Below are positions 1-12,740 of a stretch of 64,000 nt of DNA, in pieces. Both the position numbers and the translations under genes were made by a program. Within the stretch, counting starts at the first letter, position 1. Every line of letters begins with the position of its first letter. This DNA is from Phialocephala subalpina (Eukaryota > Ascomycota > Leotiomycetes > Helotiales > Mollisiaceae). A model generated the notes under the pieces. It made no database searches. It was not told where the DNA came from and was given only the letters and a program-made list of their open reading frames with translations. The DNA lies in contig FJOG01000002.1 of assembly GCA_900073065.1 (NCBI GenBank), positions 3,326,160 through 3,390,159 of the forward strand, read 5' to 3'.

Positions 1-1291
1 TATCATGACTGCCCCCATGCATTGAGTCCAATTCATCAACGGTGCGTGGGCCTTGTACAACGTTCTCCTCATCCAACAGTGAAATCTGCTTGTTGATGAG
101 CTTATCATCCACATGTTCAACACTCAATAACCTCTCGAATGTGTTTTCCTTGTCGAGAAGGTCGAGAACAAGGCGTTCAAAAGGATTCTGGCGCATGGTT
201 GCATCCATTTGCTACGAACGATTAGTCAAGATACACTTTCCTTTGCAAGTGCAATTTACATCTTGTATCGCCCTCATTAGCTGCAAATGAGCCATACTAA
301 TATTAGCTTGGGCGACATCGTCGTTAGACATAGGGGTGTTTGCAACCTGCGCAGCTTGAGCCATTGCCACGACTGGCCCAATGGGCACTTTGGTTGTATC
401 GAACATTTGCTGTAGCGCACCATCAATGATGGACCTTGATCTTTTGATCCAATCTAAATCCCATCTGTGAGGATCGGTTCTCTTATGCGGAAATTCTACC
501 GGATCGAGCTCCTGAGTATTTTGATGCTCCAGTTCTAGCAGCGATCTGCTAATACAGTACAAGTCGACGAAATGACCAAATCGTTCGAACAAGAAAAGGT
601 TGGGCGAATTCGGGTCAGTATCGAGTTGGGTCAAACCTGGGAAGTGCAAACATCTTATGAGAAGTCTTCTGAATTGCCAATCCCAATGGATATCGGGACT
701 TCGCGTGGGGTTAGCCGGTGGCCCTCCAACATTCCACCCCGTGAAGGCTGGAAGTGCAGCCAGAGGAGGTTGCCTGTGGTCAAGAAATCGGTCCAATCTC
801 TTTAACGAGTTAGCTCCATACCCTAGAGAACATATAGAGTTAGTAACGGTCTGTTCAAGATTGCTTGCAAGAGTCGAAGATCGTATGATTAGAATCAACG
901 GCGGTTCCATTCGAGAGCGGAGGTAATGGCAGTGGATGATCTTACAATAAGACAGCAACTTCTCGACATTTTGCCGGCCCTGGTCGTTCACAGCCAGATT
1001 CCCAAGATATTGTTCAAGGGCGGCAATAAACGTTGCATCCGCGTTTCTGACATATCCATCTGGGTGGGTGTGCATGCGGTCGACAAGTATTTTTGAACCT
1101 GCTTTTAAGTTTATGTCGGCCAGAGGTAATATATAATTATCATTGACATCGTTGAAGGCGTCATCTAGCCTTGATACATTGGGGTCGCGAGACCGAGGAT
1201 CGGCATGAAGTTGTACTGTGAGCTGGTCGAGGCTGTTGAGCAAGTCTCCGTGTCGAGTCGAGAATACTGTTGGCCGCCATGGAGCCGCCAT
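1..1291 (-). CDS. Unknown conserved-looking protein, 3' end cut by window edge
   Basis: I do not recognise the family. Exon 1 runs 1291-260 and exon 2 runs 211 to beyond the left edge. They are joined across a 48-bp intron (212-259) with GTAAAT donor, a TGACTAAT branch site and a TAG acceptor. The frame is kept (phase 0) and stays open to base 1, which is the main reason to believe the gene. The start at 1291 is the first ATG of the frame (product begins MAAPWRP); the open frame goes further upstream without an ATG. The product has no signal peptide or membrane segment. It has several Trp/Leu-rich stretches (IHWDWQFRRLLIRCLHFPGL) suggesting a folded helical core, and an acidic, Lys/Asp-rich exon 2. 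The start region overlaps an opposite-strand reading frame listed separately. Confidence 0.7.
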
Positions 1292-1606
1292 TTGAACCGA
1301 TTTTCGACGAGCTAATATTCGAATATTCGTGCGAAACCGGGGAATCAATCGATACTACTCGTCTATCGAACCTCAAGATAGACCTCTCCTAAGTATGGGA
1401 CAAAGAAATCTCGAGGTTCCGAATCCGGTGCTGTTGACGTTGAAAGCATTGCGCCGGATTGGGACGACGAAGCGATCGCGACCGAACAATTGCATTCGGA
1501 ATTGGCGACTCCCGTTTGGAGACCAGAAAAGCAGGCATGGCAGAACTTGAGGTCGAAATTGAGGAACATGATGAAATGCGAAGTCATGTTGCGTGTACTA
1601 CGCTGA
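1279..1606 (+). other. Opposite-strand reading frame with a frame break (possible gene remnant)
   Basis: From the ATG at 1279 a 37-codon frame ends at TAA 1390-1392. From about 1382 the next frame is open to TGA 1604-1606. The second part reads like protein: acidic then amphipathic, with AVDVESIAPDWDDEAIATEQ followed by a Trp/Arg/Lys-rich tail. Joining the two needs a one-base shift, and no intron of usable length fits. It lies head-to-head over the start of the minus-strand gene. It could be a decayed gene or a chance open frame; function unknown. Confidence 0.25.
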
Positions 1607-4600
1607 AGAGGGTCGCATTATGATGCGGGAATAGTTGAGATGAAGAGGAGAGGAATGTTGTTTTGAGTTGCGGAAAACCAAACTTTGGGCAAAGAATGAA
1701 GGACAGGAACGAGCGAGCGAACGCAAAAGTCAGGGGATTGGTGGTTGAGCTCAATCGTGCTGGCTCTTTCCTCTCCTGCTTATATCCAATCGAGTACATG
1801 AAAATCTCGAGAACATTAACAAAGGCTACAATCCAATCAAGCGACACAAATATCTCGGCCGCTCGATAGCCGCTCAGCAAAGCAGTCGTGATAGCGTACC
1901 GGTATCGCTACTGCAGTAATTGCAGAGCAGGATGACTATCCTCCGGCAACGCTCTGATGGGAAGTGCAGACTATACCGTGTCCGACACGACCGCCCAACT
2001 AGAGCGGAGTGGATCCTCATTTTCTCGAATTCGACCTGTAAACAAGTGTGCACTTCCGACAGCTGTTGAATTGGTGATAGTTTTGCCAGAAAATCTTACC
2101 TACCTGTCCATCCTGAACGCTGTCCTCTGCTCCCGACTCTTGAGGTGCATCCATACTTGTGGACTGCCTCAACACCGCAGATAACAAACAAAATATCCAA
2201 GCAAGCCAAGGAGATCTGAATATCTTCTCAAGGAGCACATGTCCGCCCTGCGATACTTGACTCAGAATCTTCTGTCCATCAACTCACATCTCTCTGTTCT
2301 CACTTTCGCCTTTCGGCCTCTTCCGAAAAGTTTCTTAGCCACACCGTAGCACGAAACCTTCAAATGGCATGACAACTTGACCACAACCTAATCTCTGTGC
2401 CACGTTGCCAATTGCCAAGTGAAAACTTCACGGAAATAATCAACATGAAAGAGAAATCTCGCAAAAGAGTCTCGAGGTCAACTCGCAACAAGACTCCAGA
2501 AGAAAAAAAAATACCTTCACATCACGAGTCAGAATTCTATGATTAGATGTTTCAGCCCGGGAATGAGGATTGGGGTCGGTGTCGGTCGCTTGGGCTCCGG
2601 ATCTTCAGGGATTGTGGGCGAGCAAAGGCATGGGAAAAGGGGTCATTGCCCTATTAGGCATATAGGGTCGAGCTTGATATCTGAAAATGGATTAGAGTGA
2701 AGGTCCCTTTTTGATATTCGGATTGGTGTCGGGAGCTTGATCTTCGGTTCTTGGCGGAAGTTTGTGCGAAAGAACATAGTGTTTGTTTGGAGGGCTTGGT
2801 AGTATGATAGACGTACTCGGCATTGCTTGTGCGTTTGTAGTGTACGGACCTGAAAACATCTGAGAATAGGATCAGATATTGAGTTCGTACCCGCGACGGG
2901 AGCGTGGGCGTTGAGAGAGCTTCGAAAGGAGACAGAAACGTGGAATGTCAAGTCTGAAAACAGCTTAGACCAACCCCCAAACAAATCAGTCCTTGCCCTG
3001 GTCGCGGGACATTTCCTTCTAGAAGCTTTGTGGTCAAGCGAGAATCACTGTGGCGTTTTTCATTTCCATGATTTCCAAGCGCTCTTTGCCATCCCACGCC
3101 GCCAGTGCCGGATGCTTCACACTTCAGCCATTAGTTTGAAGAGACAACTAAACGTTAATTGTAAGCCGCAATTGCATGACCTGACCGTGGAAGCAGGAGA
3201 GCAGCAAAAGCAATGTCGTGTACAGCGGTAATTCACGCTTTTCAATGCATACGCATCAGATGATGATTGTGCTTGCTATCTCTCGCATCTCTCCGCTCGC
3301 TGCACGCACGCTCAAGCCATCCTTCAAGCCATCCTCACCGTTGGACGTGGGATGGGCTTGCCTGCAAGACATTTTTGTTGAGAGTGACATTAGAGTCTCC
3401 CACTGTTCCACACCGCCATGAGCAGACCATGTGTCACTGTGACTCTCGGACTTCCGTGGTTGCGTCTCTGCCCTGTGCTCTGCTCAAGGATAGGTGAGTA
3501 GGAAGGCAATTCCGGAGTTACAGGCCTTTCTCCAGAAAAGAGGAGAACTCGCTCTTCGGCTCCTGGTACGTACCCAAGACTTCGAAATAAGGATTCTCGG
3601 CCACGAGATCGCCTGGCGCATCTTTTCATGTAAAGATGTCTCCACTGATATATGGGCCTGCATAATCTTTCTCCATTATCAGATCTCACAATGCTTTCGT
3701 ACTGCATGTAAGCACGAGGCTACTGAATCGTGTTCGGGGATCGCTCCACATGTAGGTTTGAGAGGTCCACGTTACTCGAGTAGCTGGGCGCGGCTGCGAT
3801 TCAGCAGGAAGATGGATATCGAAATTTCAAATTTGCCCACACAAACGCTTGTGTGACAACACGGTTGCAGTTGCGGGTGTGAGACATACTCGGTACCGTC
3901 CAAGAAATCTCGCCTCGTCAGCCGCCGGATAGCCGTAGTTTGATCTCCCGGATTGTGACACTTGGAAGCTGTGGTACCCTGAACATGTCCAGGTGATCAA
4001 TATTGCTGGCGTGTCGGAGCCGCACAGAGCATCTCGAGCATGGGAAAGGCATCCCGTATTGCTAATAGATACCGTAAATTGCTGCCTGCCTGTCTTGTCA
4101 CTCTGGTGGTGGTACCTGGTGTTCAGCGTTTGACTGGTGGTGGGAGCATGTCGTCCGACGACACACCGCCTCGTACTTCTCATGTCGTTGCAGCTGCTGG
4201 CGTGCTAATCTTGCAACCCCCACGGTGGTGTCGTCGTTTCGAGCCCTAAAGCAGGCTCTAAAAGACCCTAAGGTGTGAACCCTGAAGCATTGATAGACGC
4301 TATTCTCCGGAACCGGCATCCTGGACCCAGCGTGCCAATTGTGGCGACTGGCTGGGAGTTGACTTGAGCTGGAAGCGTATTTGGTGGGTTGTAGTGGGTT
4401 AATGCGTGCAAGGAAGAGCGAGGAATGTGGATAAACAGTGGACTTGGAGAAGGCGAATTGTGGCTGACCACCGCGTCGCTTCCCCCAAAAATGTAACTGA
4501 AATGCACTGTGCACGTCCCTTGGGCGGCCTCTGCAGGCAAGAGGCTAGGCAAGAGCTACCGTGCAGCTACCCTGGCACCACCTGCCCACCTAGCCCACCT

Positions 4601-5425
4601 TCGACCGCTGCTCTGTAATCTGGGCTCTAGAACCTGGTCAGATACAGGGTAGCGGCGTTATCAGACCCTCAGTCAAATTTTCTAGAAAACCTGACCTCCC
4701 TCGACCTCTTGCCCCCCATATTCATTCCACTTTCTGTCCCCCTTCCAAAGAAACACCTCATATCACAGTTCGGAATTGCTTCAGCTTCCCCTTCTGCCAC
4801 TTCTCCACCGGTCTTGTGTTCTACGTATCTCTCAGGAACGAACGGCGTTTGTTTTTAGAAAAGCTTGCTTCTTCAGGTTCGCACTTGCTCTCCTCGTGAC
4901 GGATACGAAACGGTGTCCTATTACCAAGCCACATTGCCTGACAACTCGAATTGCAGATATAATAGAGCCGCTCCGCCAGAGAAAAGTACTTGAAATACAG
5001 CTTCATAGACATACTTCTTTGTTTCCTCGCATCTAGACTTGCGATTGTTTTAGATATCCGAGATTAATAGGAAAACCAAGAGCTGGGAATCCTGCGTTTC
5101 ATACATCGATACACCGTCGCCCTTTCATATACTTATACCCAGTCTTGTTTCCTTCAAGCACTTGCAAAAGCGTTTCTCTTTGGCAACATTTGAGATACCC
5201 CTCCTGCAACAACTTTGTTGCATTCAGGTTAGTCAAGCACGTCTGGAGACGAAATGAAATTTGTGCTGACATTGGCTGTGCAGAAAAGAATTTCCTCTTC
5301 ACCGAACACAAAGGTCTCGGGAATAATTTCCATCCGAACATAAAAGCGAGCTGCGGAACATATACGTTGCACACGTGAATTAGATTTTTGGTGGGACGTT
5401 CTTTCGAATTTCGAACCGCACAGTA
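1607..5425. other. Intergenic stretch, no supported gene
   Basis: Only short overlapping open frames on both strands, none with a believable start, splice signals or family motif. About 4670-5425 is pyrimidine-rich on the plus strand and is probably promoter and leader of the SDR gene downstream. Confidence 0.5.
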
Positions 5426-5432
5426 TAAAATC
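5426..5432 (+). promoter_or_regulatory. TATA-like box before the SDR gene
   Basis: TATAAAA lies 150 bp before the ATG at 5583. It is followed by a C/T-rich stretch that looks like a fungal transcription start region and leader. Position and sequence only. Confidence 0.45.
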
Positions 5433-5582
5433 TCGTCGACCTCGCCTCATCTCCAAAACTTTCTCCAACAAACAACTTCTTTCGATCCACGAATAATTCT
5501 TCTTCTGCACAAAGAAGAACTCTCATACACCTTCAGTCCCTTCTACAACCTTTAATTACAACCCGCAAATACCATCTTCACG

Positions 5583-6962
5583 ATGTTCTCGCGACAAGTC
5601 GTTCGTGCCGCACGCGCTTCTCGCGTTGCAGCCCCTTCCTTCGCAAAGGTCCCCCGCGCCTCCTTCACAGCTGGTGCCCGCCTTCGTGAGCCTGTCCCAG
5701 AGAACGTCGCCGCCAGTGAGGTCAGCGCTGCTACCTACACTGACGGTCACATTGAGCGAACCACCATCAAGGTTGACCAAACTCCCGAGAACAATGGCCC
5801 GCTCTCCAAGAGCCTCTACTCCCAGCTCCCCCGCACCATGCAGTCCATGACTTTGATGAACAAGGTTGTTGTTGTTACTGGGTAAGCACTCCTGATCTTC
5901 TCGCATGCGCTTGTAGTCTGCGAGCGAGTCGTTATAGCTTCCCCTTAATCCGCCGCGTATACACAGGGCTCAAATGCAAAAGCTAACTTTTCGATCTAGC
6001 GGTGCTCGAGGACTTGGCTACAACATGGCCCAAGCCTGCGCTGAGGCTGGTGCGAAGGCCCTCATTATCATGGACGCCAACCCAGCAACCGGTGAGGAGG
6101 CCGTTGCTGAGCTCCACAAGTTGACTGGTGACTCGGTCCCGGTCGCTTTCTACAACGTCGACGTCCGTGATGAAAATGCCATCAACGAGAGCATCAACGC
6201 TATTGTTGAGGCCTACGGTGTTCCCGATGTCTTGATCAACTCTGCCGGCATTGCTGAGTAAGTTATTCCTCTGCCAACGCGAAAATAACGCGTTTTCCCC
6301 TGTGACAAAACCAATGCTAATATACGTCTTTTACAGTTCTAACATGCCTGCCGAGTCGTACGATACCAAGAAATTCGCTCGATTGATCGATATCAACTTG
6401 AACGGCTCCTTCCTCATGGCACAAGCTGTTGGCAAGCATATGATCTCCGCTAACAAGCCCGGATCAATCATCTTCATTGCTTCCATGTCTGGCAGCATTG
6501 TCAACTACCCACAAGAGCAATCCTGCTACAACGCCTCGAAGGCTGGTGTTATTCAACTCGGAAAGTCCTTGGCCGCTGAGTGGGCTAAGTACAACATTCG
6601 TGTCAACTGCATCTCACCAGGTAAGAATCTCTTTCTCGCTTCTCCCTTCCCCTGCATTTAGCCTGGATCCATTTCTCTCGCCAATCTCCAAACCCTTTCG
6701 GGTCCGAGATTGACCCACTACCAAACCATCATCACCCCATTTCCACCAGCCACTAACCCAGCTACCAGGTTACATGGACACTGCTCTCAACAACGTCCCC
6801 GCCCTCGACGCTCAGAAGAAGATCTGGCGCTCGCTCACCCCACAAAACCGCCTCGGTGCCGTTGAGGACCTTAACGGTCTCGCCGTCCTCCTTGCCTCTG
6901 ACGCCTCTGCGTTCATGACTGGCTCCAACGTCATCATTGACGGCGGCTATACTCTTTACTGA
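5583..6962 (+). CDS. Short-chain dehydrogenase, D-arabinitol 2-dehydrogenase-like, probably mitochondrial
   Basis: Four exons (5583-5881, 6000-6257, 6337-6620, 6769-6961 plus the last stop base) give 344 residues. Each junction restores an SDR motif. The NAD(P)-binding TGGARGLG is rebuilt across intron 1 near residue 98. INSAG follows near 180. The catalytic Ser237, Tyr250 and Lys254 sit in the YNASK context, with the IDGGYTLY end typical of the family. About 95 residues precede the Rossmann fold; they are rich in Arg, Ser and Ala with no early acidic residues, which looks like a mitochondrial targeting peptide. The ISPGYMDTAL segment and overall pattern resemble fungal D-arabinitol/sorbose-type polyol dehydrogenases, which interconvert a polyol and a ketose with NAD(P). 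The exact substrate cannot be read from sequence. Introns are 118, 79 and 148 bp, with clear CTAAC/CTAAT branch sites. Confidence 0.92.
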
Positions 6963-7574
6963 AGGATATTGAGGTGGGTATCCCTGGCGAGGGATTTTTG
7001 GGGTGTATATAGTTCTCTGGCGGCTTTGTCAATTTTCTGCGAACACAAAAACCCCCATCACGCAATCAAAAAATATTGGAGGAAGGCCATGTTGGGCAGG
7101 AACACGAAAGGGGAGGGAGAGATGGGAGTGGTGGCTTTCAAGTGGGGGAATGGCATAGATTTCTTTGCTTTTACAGCGTTTCCTACAGTTGAGACCTGGC
7201 TTGCGGGAGTTTTTAGACGGTTGCTTCTTATAGAGGTAATAAAATGGCGGATCAGATTCTGCATAAGTACCTTTATGAACCTTGACTTTCAACTATTGTG
7301 ATCCTCTTGAACTCCTTCAGCCTTCGACATACCCTCCTTTCCCCAAAGGCCAATGCCGACAGAGCCTTCCCACTATTCAGCCTTGCAACCATTTCCAGCC
7401 TCGCAGACTTTACGATGTTAAATCAATCTTTTTATCAACTTGCCTCGGCAGTAGCTAGTCATCTTCCCAATTGAACATAGTCCTGGGTCCAGGTCCCGTA
7501 ATCACCCGACTCGCCCACGATCTTGTCTCCACAGTCTGGAACTCCACCCTTGTCCAAAGATCTCCACCTCCCGA
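6963..7574. other. 3' region of SDR gene and spacer
   Basis: Probable 3' untranslated region and terminator, then C/T-rich spacer. No supported gene. Confidence 0.5.
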
Positions 7575-8670
7575 GTTTTTTGGACATCATGAACTCCTTC
7601 TCAGCTTCGCCTTCACGTTCTCATTGATTTGTCCACCTTCTTCCATCTTTCAATCTCCTATAAGAAACCGCCCACGCTCTTCCAACTCTCCAGCATCTGC
7701 GAAGCCCAATTGAGTCGCAGTACCAACCAACAAGGACATTGAGAACCCATGCCGAGCACGAGAGTGTTGTTCCTCTCTTGTGAGACAACTCCAAGAAAGA
7801 GTTTTGAATGCAAGATTCTCGGAATAGATACCACTAATTGTCAGATTCTTTGGGGTAGAAAATGAGGGTATGTTGTTAATAAGTGATACGGCTGTCGAGA
7901 AGAGCAGGAAGGCAAGACCGGTCATTTTGTGGCTCTTCGCTGATGTTCTTGGTTCAGATATGGTCTTCACTGGTGCTGTCCGCTGAGCATGAAAGGAGAG
8001 CTTGATGCAAGGTATGTCCTTACTGCTAATACTCACTCACTGCTATCAACCATATTGCCCATCTCGTCCATTCTAAGCCACCTCTTCACCGATGTTGTTC
8101 ACTCTCCCTTTCCACAGCCTCGTGAACTTCCTTATTCCATGAAACATGGCTCATCAACTCTCGTCCCGCTCCTATAAGACACCCACGACACTCTTCAGCT
8201 CTACTACACAGTCTAGCCAACGTTGCAACCAATCTCCCAGGCCGAGAAGAGAAGGACAATTCAGACAGTGAGCATGAAGCACTCCCTCTTGTCTTTGACG
8301 GTCGCATGAAGATTTCTGTGAGCGTGTCTAAGGTGGAGATGGTGGAAGGAGGAGGCTGGATTTGTTGTCTGAGGTGATGTGATGTGGCTGTCAAGAATGT
8401 AGGGGAGGCAAGACGAGTAGTATTTGGGATCTTCGCTGATGTTTGAGAGTGAGTTGTGTTCTCCGCTGATGATGATGTTTGTTGATCTTTAAATCAAGGA
8501 CTGATAAAGCTCTGATCTTGTTGACAGTGACTAGCTACTGCTGTCCAGCCCACCGGTCTTCTCGTCTCTGCCATGTTTGCCCTCTCTGATTGTGGTAGCA
8601 CAGCTTGATGCAGAGTTTGAACCATTATTAGCCCTCTCGTCCATTCTCTCCTACCTCTCCACTGATGCTG
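7575..8670. repeat. Diverged tandem duplication, unit about 500-570 bp
   Basis: Copy A (about 7575-8095) and copy B (about 8095-8670) share anchors in the same order. CTCCTATAAGA lies at 7655 and 8169. GGCTGTCRAGAA..GGCAAGA lies at 7889 and 8386. CTTCGCTGATGTT lies at 7934 and 8431. CTTGATGCARRGT lies at 8001 and 8604. CTCGTCCATTCT lies near 8062 and 8636. The offset grows from about 500 to 600 bp, showing indels. Short minus-strand open frames in both copies align weakly (hydrophobic TGLAFLLFSTA against TRLASPTFLTA), so an old duplicated small gene is possible. No intact gene is visible. Confidence 0.55.
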
Positions 8671-10060
8671 GATCTCAGCAAGACAGAGCTTTCCAATTCA
8701 ACGTCTTAATCTGCCGAACTACAGCAATAAGAGTCCAGCATCCCGACGAGCAACAACCCACGTGGCTTGAAGTCTCCGAGATTGTAGTATTTGTCTTCCT
8801 CTTCCAAACTTCTCCTCCAGGTCTTTTATAGTCATCCTACGGTGACTAATAGACTCGCAAAGGTATTCTTTTGAAGGAAAGAAAGTGATGTTTAAGCATA
8901 GATTGCTGTCTGCAAAGTCGGAACATTTATCAGCGCTTGTACCGGCTACGTATGGTGTTCTGGATGTCAGACTTTGGCAAGCAGTCTTCAATAACTTGTC
9001 CATGAAATGATGATACCACGGATTCTGCATCGCTGCCTAGGTAGTCTGGCCTACGCTCAGCCTCTTTGCTGATGAAATGTAATGGAACACCTCTCAGACC
9101 TTGGCAAAGGCATGGATGCATCTGCAGACAGCTGAGCAACTTGTGGCCTAGATGAATATATCAAATAAGCTATAAAATCCTTAAATGTCCTCGCCTCAAG
9201 GGATATTCTGCCGAGTTTCCGCAAAAGAAAGGAGCAAACATACCAAAAACCAGTACCCACAGCTTGACTCAACAGCAGTACCAAGCACACAAGTCACGTC
9301 GCTATCAAAGAAGCAAACTTGAAAGGCGAATGAATCAATTGACCCTCTACCTTAAGATAGCTCCAGCATCTGAACCACGACGCCCACACCATCCTGCCAT
9401 CAATGCCTCCGACGTCCCGTCTTCCCGGCAATTGACAGCATCGCATAGAACCCCCGCCATCCAGCACCTTCAGCGCTCCGCTTAATTCCTCCCCAACAGC
9501 GTCCGTACTGTACGACCATGTGTCCATCATCTATCCATCCCCAGATGCAGTAAAGTCCAGCATTCAGCTCATCCCCAAATGCAATTCCTCCAGTTTCTCG
9601 TCATTCATTTCATCCCCAATAATAGTCCATCATATCCATCCATCAAATGAATTCGTTGTTGTGATACCCATACACATAATCCAACCCAAATCTGACATCG
9701 CTAATCCAGTAAAAGCCTTCGAAGTCGAGTAACAGTTTTGTCGAAAATATGGCCCGCCAGTTTCTCATCTCATCTCGCTGTACAATTGAGAAAGAGGCCA
9801 GCCTGGAGAGAAGAATTGCCATCAAAGCCAGAGCCGAGAAACGCCATGCCAATGTTGAGCAAACAAGGGCCCCTCCTAAACGCCAATGCTTTCTTTCTTT
9901 CATAACGATTTGTGTAGTGTGTGCTTTTTGATTGAGCGAGCCGCCCAGAAACATGGAAACAGTGAACAGTGCTCCAAAAGACAAGGAGAGGTGCGTGGCG
10001 TATGGCGGACAGTGGTGGTGTTGTAGTTTTATACGAAACTCTTACAAGGGATAGGGCCTT
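8671..10060. other. Spacer with only weak minus-strand open frames
   Basis: The minus-strand frame 9984-9643 has a hydrophobic stretch (ALALMAILLSRLASFSI). The frame 9290-9057 also starts hydrophobic. Neither has a convincing start, splice pattern or family match, so I leave both unannotated. The 3' end of the PAK gene's transcript probably lies just below 10061. Confidence 0.4.
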
Positions 10061-12740
10061 TCATGCAGACATCTTGCTTGCTTTCTCCTGTGCACGCGCT
10101 GATCGAGCAGAACGGACAAGAGGGGATAAGCTGGCAAGATCGGCGCACTTCTTCATGAAATCGTGCTGGAAAGTTGTTAGTTGATAGGTCCCTCATTGTG
10201 GAGTCGACGACTTACTCTTAGGAGATCATGTGCACTAGCTCTCTTCTCAGGATCAACCTTTAAGGCAAAGGATAAGAAGTCTTGGAAGACAGCTGACAGA
10301 TTTTGAGGCTCCTTGACAGTAGGTGTACCGTTGGTCGCAATGAGATACAATGCTCGCAGTGGTGATTCTGTCAGATATGGTGGCTCTCCTTCAATCATCT
10401 CAATTGCCATGATGCCCAGCGACCAGATATCAACCTTGCGGCCATACTCCTTGCGAGTGACGACCTCAGGTGCCATCCAGTAAGGTGTGCCAACCATAGT
10501 CGATCGCTTACTCTGGTGCTCATTGATTTGTGCGCAGAAACCGAAATCAGCTACGTGACAGTTAGATCATTTCCTCTAAATCAGTTGTGAAAACACGTAG
10601 AGAACACGTACTCAGCTTGATATTGCCGTCATTGGAAAGCAAGATGTTGTCCGACTTGATATCTCGATGAATAACGCCCTTAGAGTGAAGATGTTGCAAA
10701 CCCATAAGAGTCTCGCGGCAAACAGCAGCAATTTGTCCCTCAGTCATAATATTGAAGGTCACAACGTCTGTAAGACTACCACCCTCCATGTACTCCATAA
10801 TAACCCACAACTCTCCCTGGATCAAGAAACTGTCGATGAAATTGACAATGTTTGGATGTCGGCTGTCCTTCATGACAATGATCTCGTTGATGATCAACTC
10901 CTTCTTTGGTTGCTGCTCGAGATTCATTTGCTTGATCGCGACCAAACTAAAATTGTCCTTCTTGTGGCCTGTGAAAACACCACCAGACGCACCTTGACCA
11001 ATCTTGACTAAATCTTCGTAGATCTCTCGAGGATCGCCTTTACTGCAAATCTGGGTAAGTCGAGCTACGATATCGGTATTAGGAGCTTGTTGTCGTTGAC
11101 GTGGACGAGCACGAGCTTGATCTTGCGGTCGAACACGCATTTGTTGACTAGGGTGAGAAATTCCATTATCCATTTCGACGTTTTGACCAGTAGGACCATT
11201 CTGCTGACGCTTGCTCGGAGCACGACTGATGTTCTGCAATTGGCCTTGTTGCTGCTGCTGCATTTGCTGCTGATACACGACCTGTGGCGAAGCGACTTGG
11301 ACCGGGGAAGGTGCGTAAGGTGAAGACACGCCGTTAACTCGTGAGTTGGAACGTGATCGGTGTTCTTCCGGAAGCATTGCAGAGGTGTCTTGAGCAGGAG
11401 GGACGTAGGCTAGCGCTGGAAGATCCTCACTCTGGCGTGGCATACCAATGCCCGAGTCTTTGGGTGGAGGTGGTGCTGCCCGAGTGGGATATGCGACTGG
11501 AGGTCTCGGCGCCGGACGTGTGGGAACCATACCGTTCATATCCTTCGACTGCAGTATCTGAGGACTTTGTCCGGGACGTGGAACTGGTGGCGGCGAACGG
11601 GGATTTTCAAAGCTCGTCTCGTGGTTCGCAGGAAATCTTGGACTCGCTGGTGGACTTGACAGTGCTGAGTAGTTCTGTGCGTTCAGAAGCCCGGGAGAGA
11701 GAGGTCCTGGTGTTGACGTGCCGATTCTCAAGTCTGGGACTCGTGCTTGCGGAATCTTCTCCCATATCTCCTCATCTCCTTTCTCTGCATTCATCTGATA
11801 GAAGTCTACTACGTTCTTCAGCACACCTTGGTCTGCCTCTGCTTGTTCCTTCTTCGAAACCCCCGCCTGTTCTAATATACGCGCCCATTCTTGGGGTAGT
11901 CCCTAAATCCGTCAGCAAACGCGCTCCTCTTCAATTCCACTCCAAACTTACTGTGAATTGCCCGGTCTGGTTATCATAGCCTACATGTGTAACGTGTACT
12001 GGATTCTCCGGAGCAGAGATCTTTGGGGTTCGAGGCGATCCGAGCATGTTGCTCATGAGTCCTGATAGTCCAGACTTCTTCCTAATCATTCCCGTCTTTG
12101 GATCCTTCGTCTCATCGGAGAATCGCTTCGCAGACGATTGACCATCGCTCGTACGAGCCTTCGACTTCTCATTCATCTTGTCGCCGGATGAAAAGCTCGC
12201 AGATTGCCTCAGAGGCGGGCTCATCATTTGTAGATTGGGCGTTGTATGTGCGAGAGGGGGCGGAGGCGGCCGTCGCAGCGAGTTCTGGTATCCAGATAAT
12301 TGGTTCAGGATACCAGATCCATCAAACGGTGCTCCGATAAACTCTTGCGAAGTCTTGTCGGAGAGGGTGTGACGCGTTGTGTGGGATTGAGGATTGTATG
12401 ACACCCCACCTTGACCTGGACCCGAGGAGTTGAACTCGGAGCTGCCCAGTATGGGAGACGGCGCAGATATCTGACGATCTAGCGAAGAGCTGGAGGAGTT
12501 GTATGCGATGGAGCCAGGAGAGGTAGTCTGTCGGGTGTGAGTGTATTGTTGCTGCGATTGAGGATGCTGAGGCGCCGAGGGTGAGCGTTGCAGATTGGTG
12601 GTGCTGTTTTGACTCCGCAAAGATTGTTGACGTTCGCTGCGACCATCCGTCGACAAGTTGCTGAAGCTCGCCGCAAGACTGGGAGGGGGACGTTTGGTGA
12701 GTCTTTTCGTGTGCTTGGGGTTTGATTTGGGTTCCTCCAT
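10061..12740 (-). CDS. ste20: p21-activated Ser/Thr kinase, Ste20 class (CRIB + kinase)
   Basis: Four exons (12740-11952, 11902-10612, 10550-10216, 10165-10061) with introns of 49, 61 and 50 bp give 839 residues. Residues 1-240 are disordered, Ser/Gln/Pro-rich, with basic LTKRPPP near the start. A CRIB motif binding Cdc42/Rac spans about 241-285 ([20 protein letters not shown], then GLPQEW across intron 1). A long low-complexity linker contains a Gln run. The kinase domain covers about 558-815: GQGASGGV loop, VAIK lysine, HRDIKSDN catalytic loop, DFG rebuilt across intron 2, [12 protein letters not shown] activation segment. In yeasts and moulds such kinases act below Cdc42 in polarity, mating and invasive growth. 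No PH domain is present, so this fits the Ste20/PakA class better than Cla4. The start at 12740 is the first ATG in frame. Confidence 0.93.

Noticed and set aside
1584..1880. 98-codon minus-strand frame with a hydrophobic start
   Set aside because: No splice partners or homologous pattern; its Phe/Ser-rich content suggests chance.
9643..9984. Minus-strand frame with a membrane-like segment near the PAK gene
   Set aside because: No clear start context or family; it might be real but the sequence alone does not support it.
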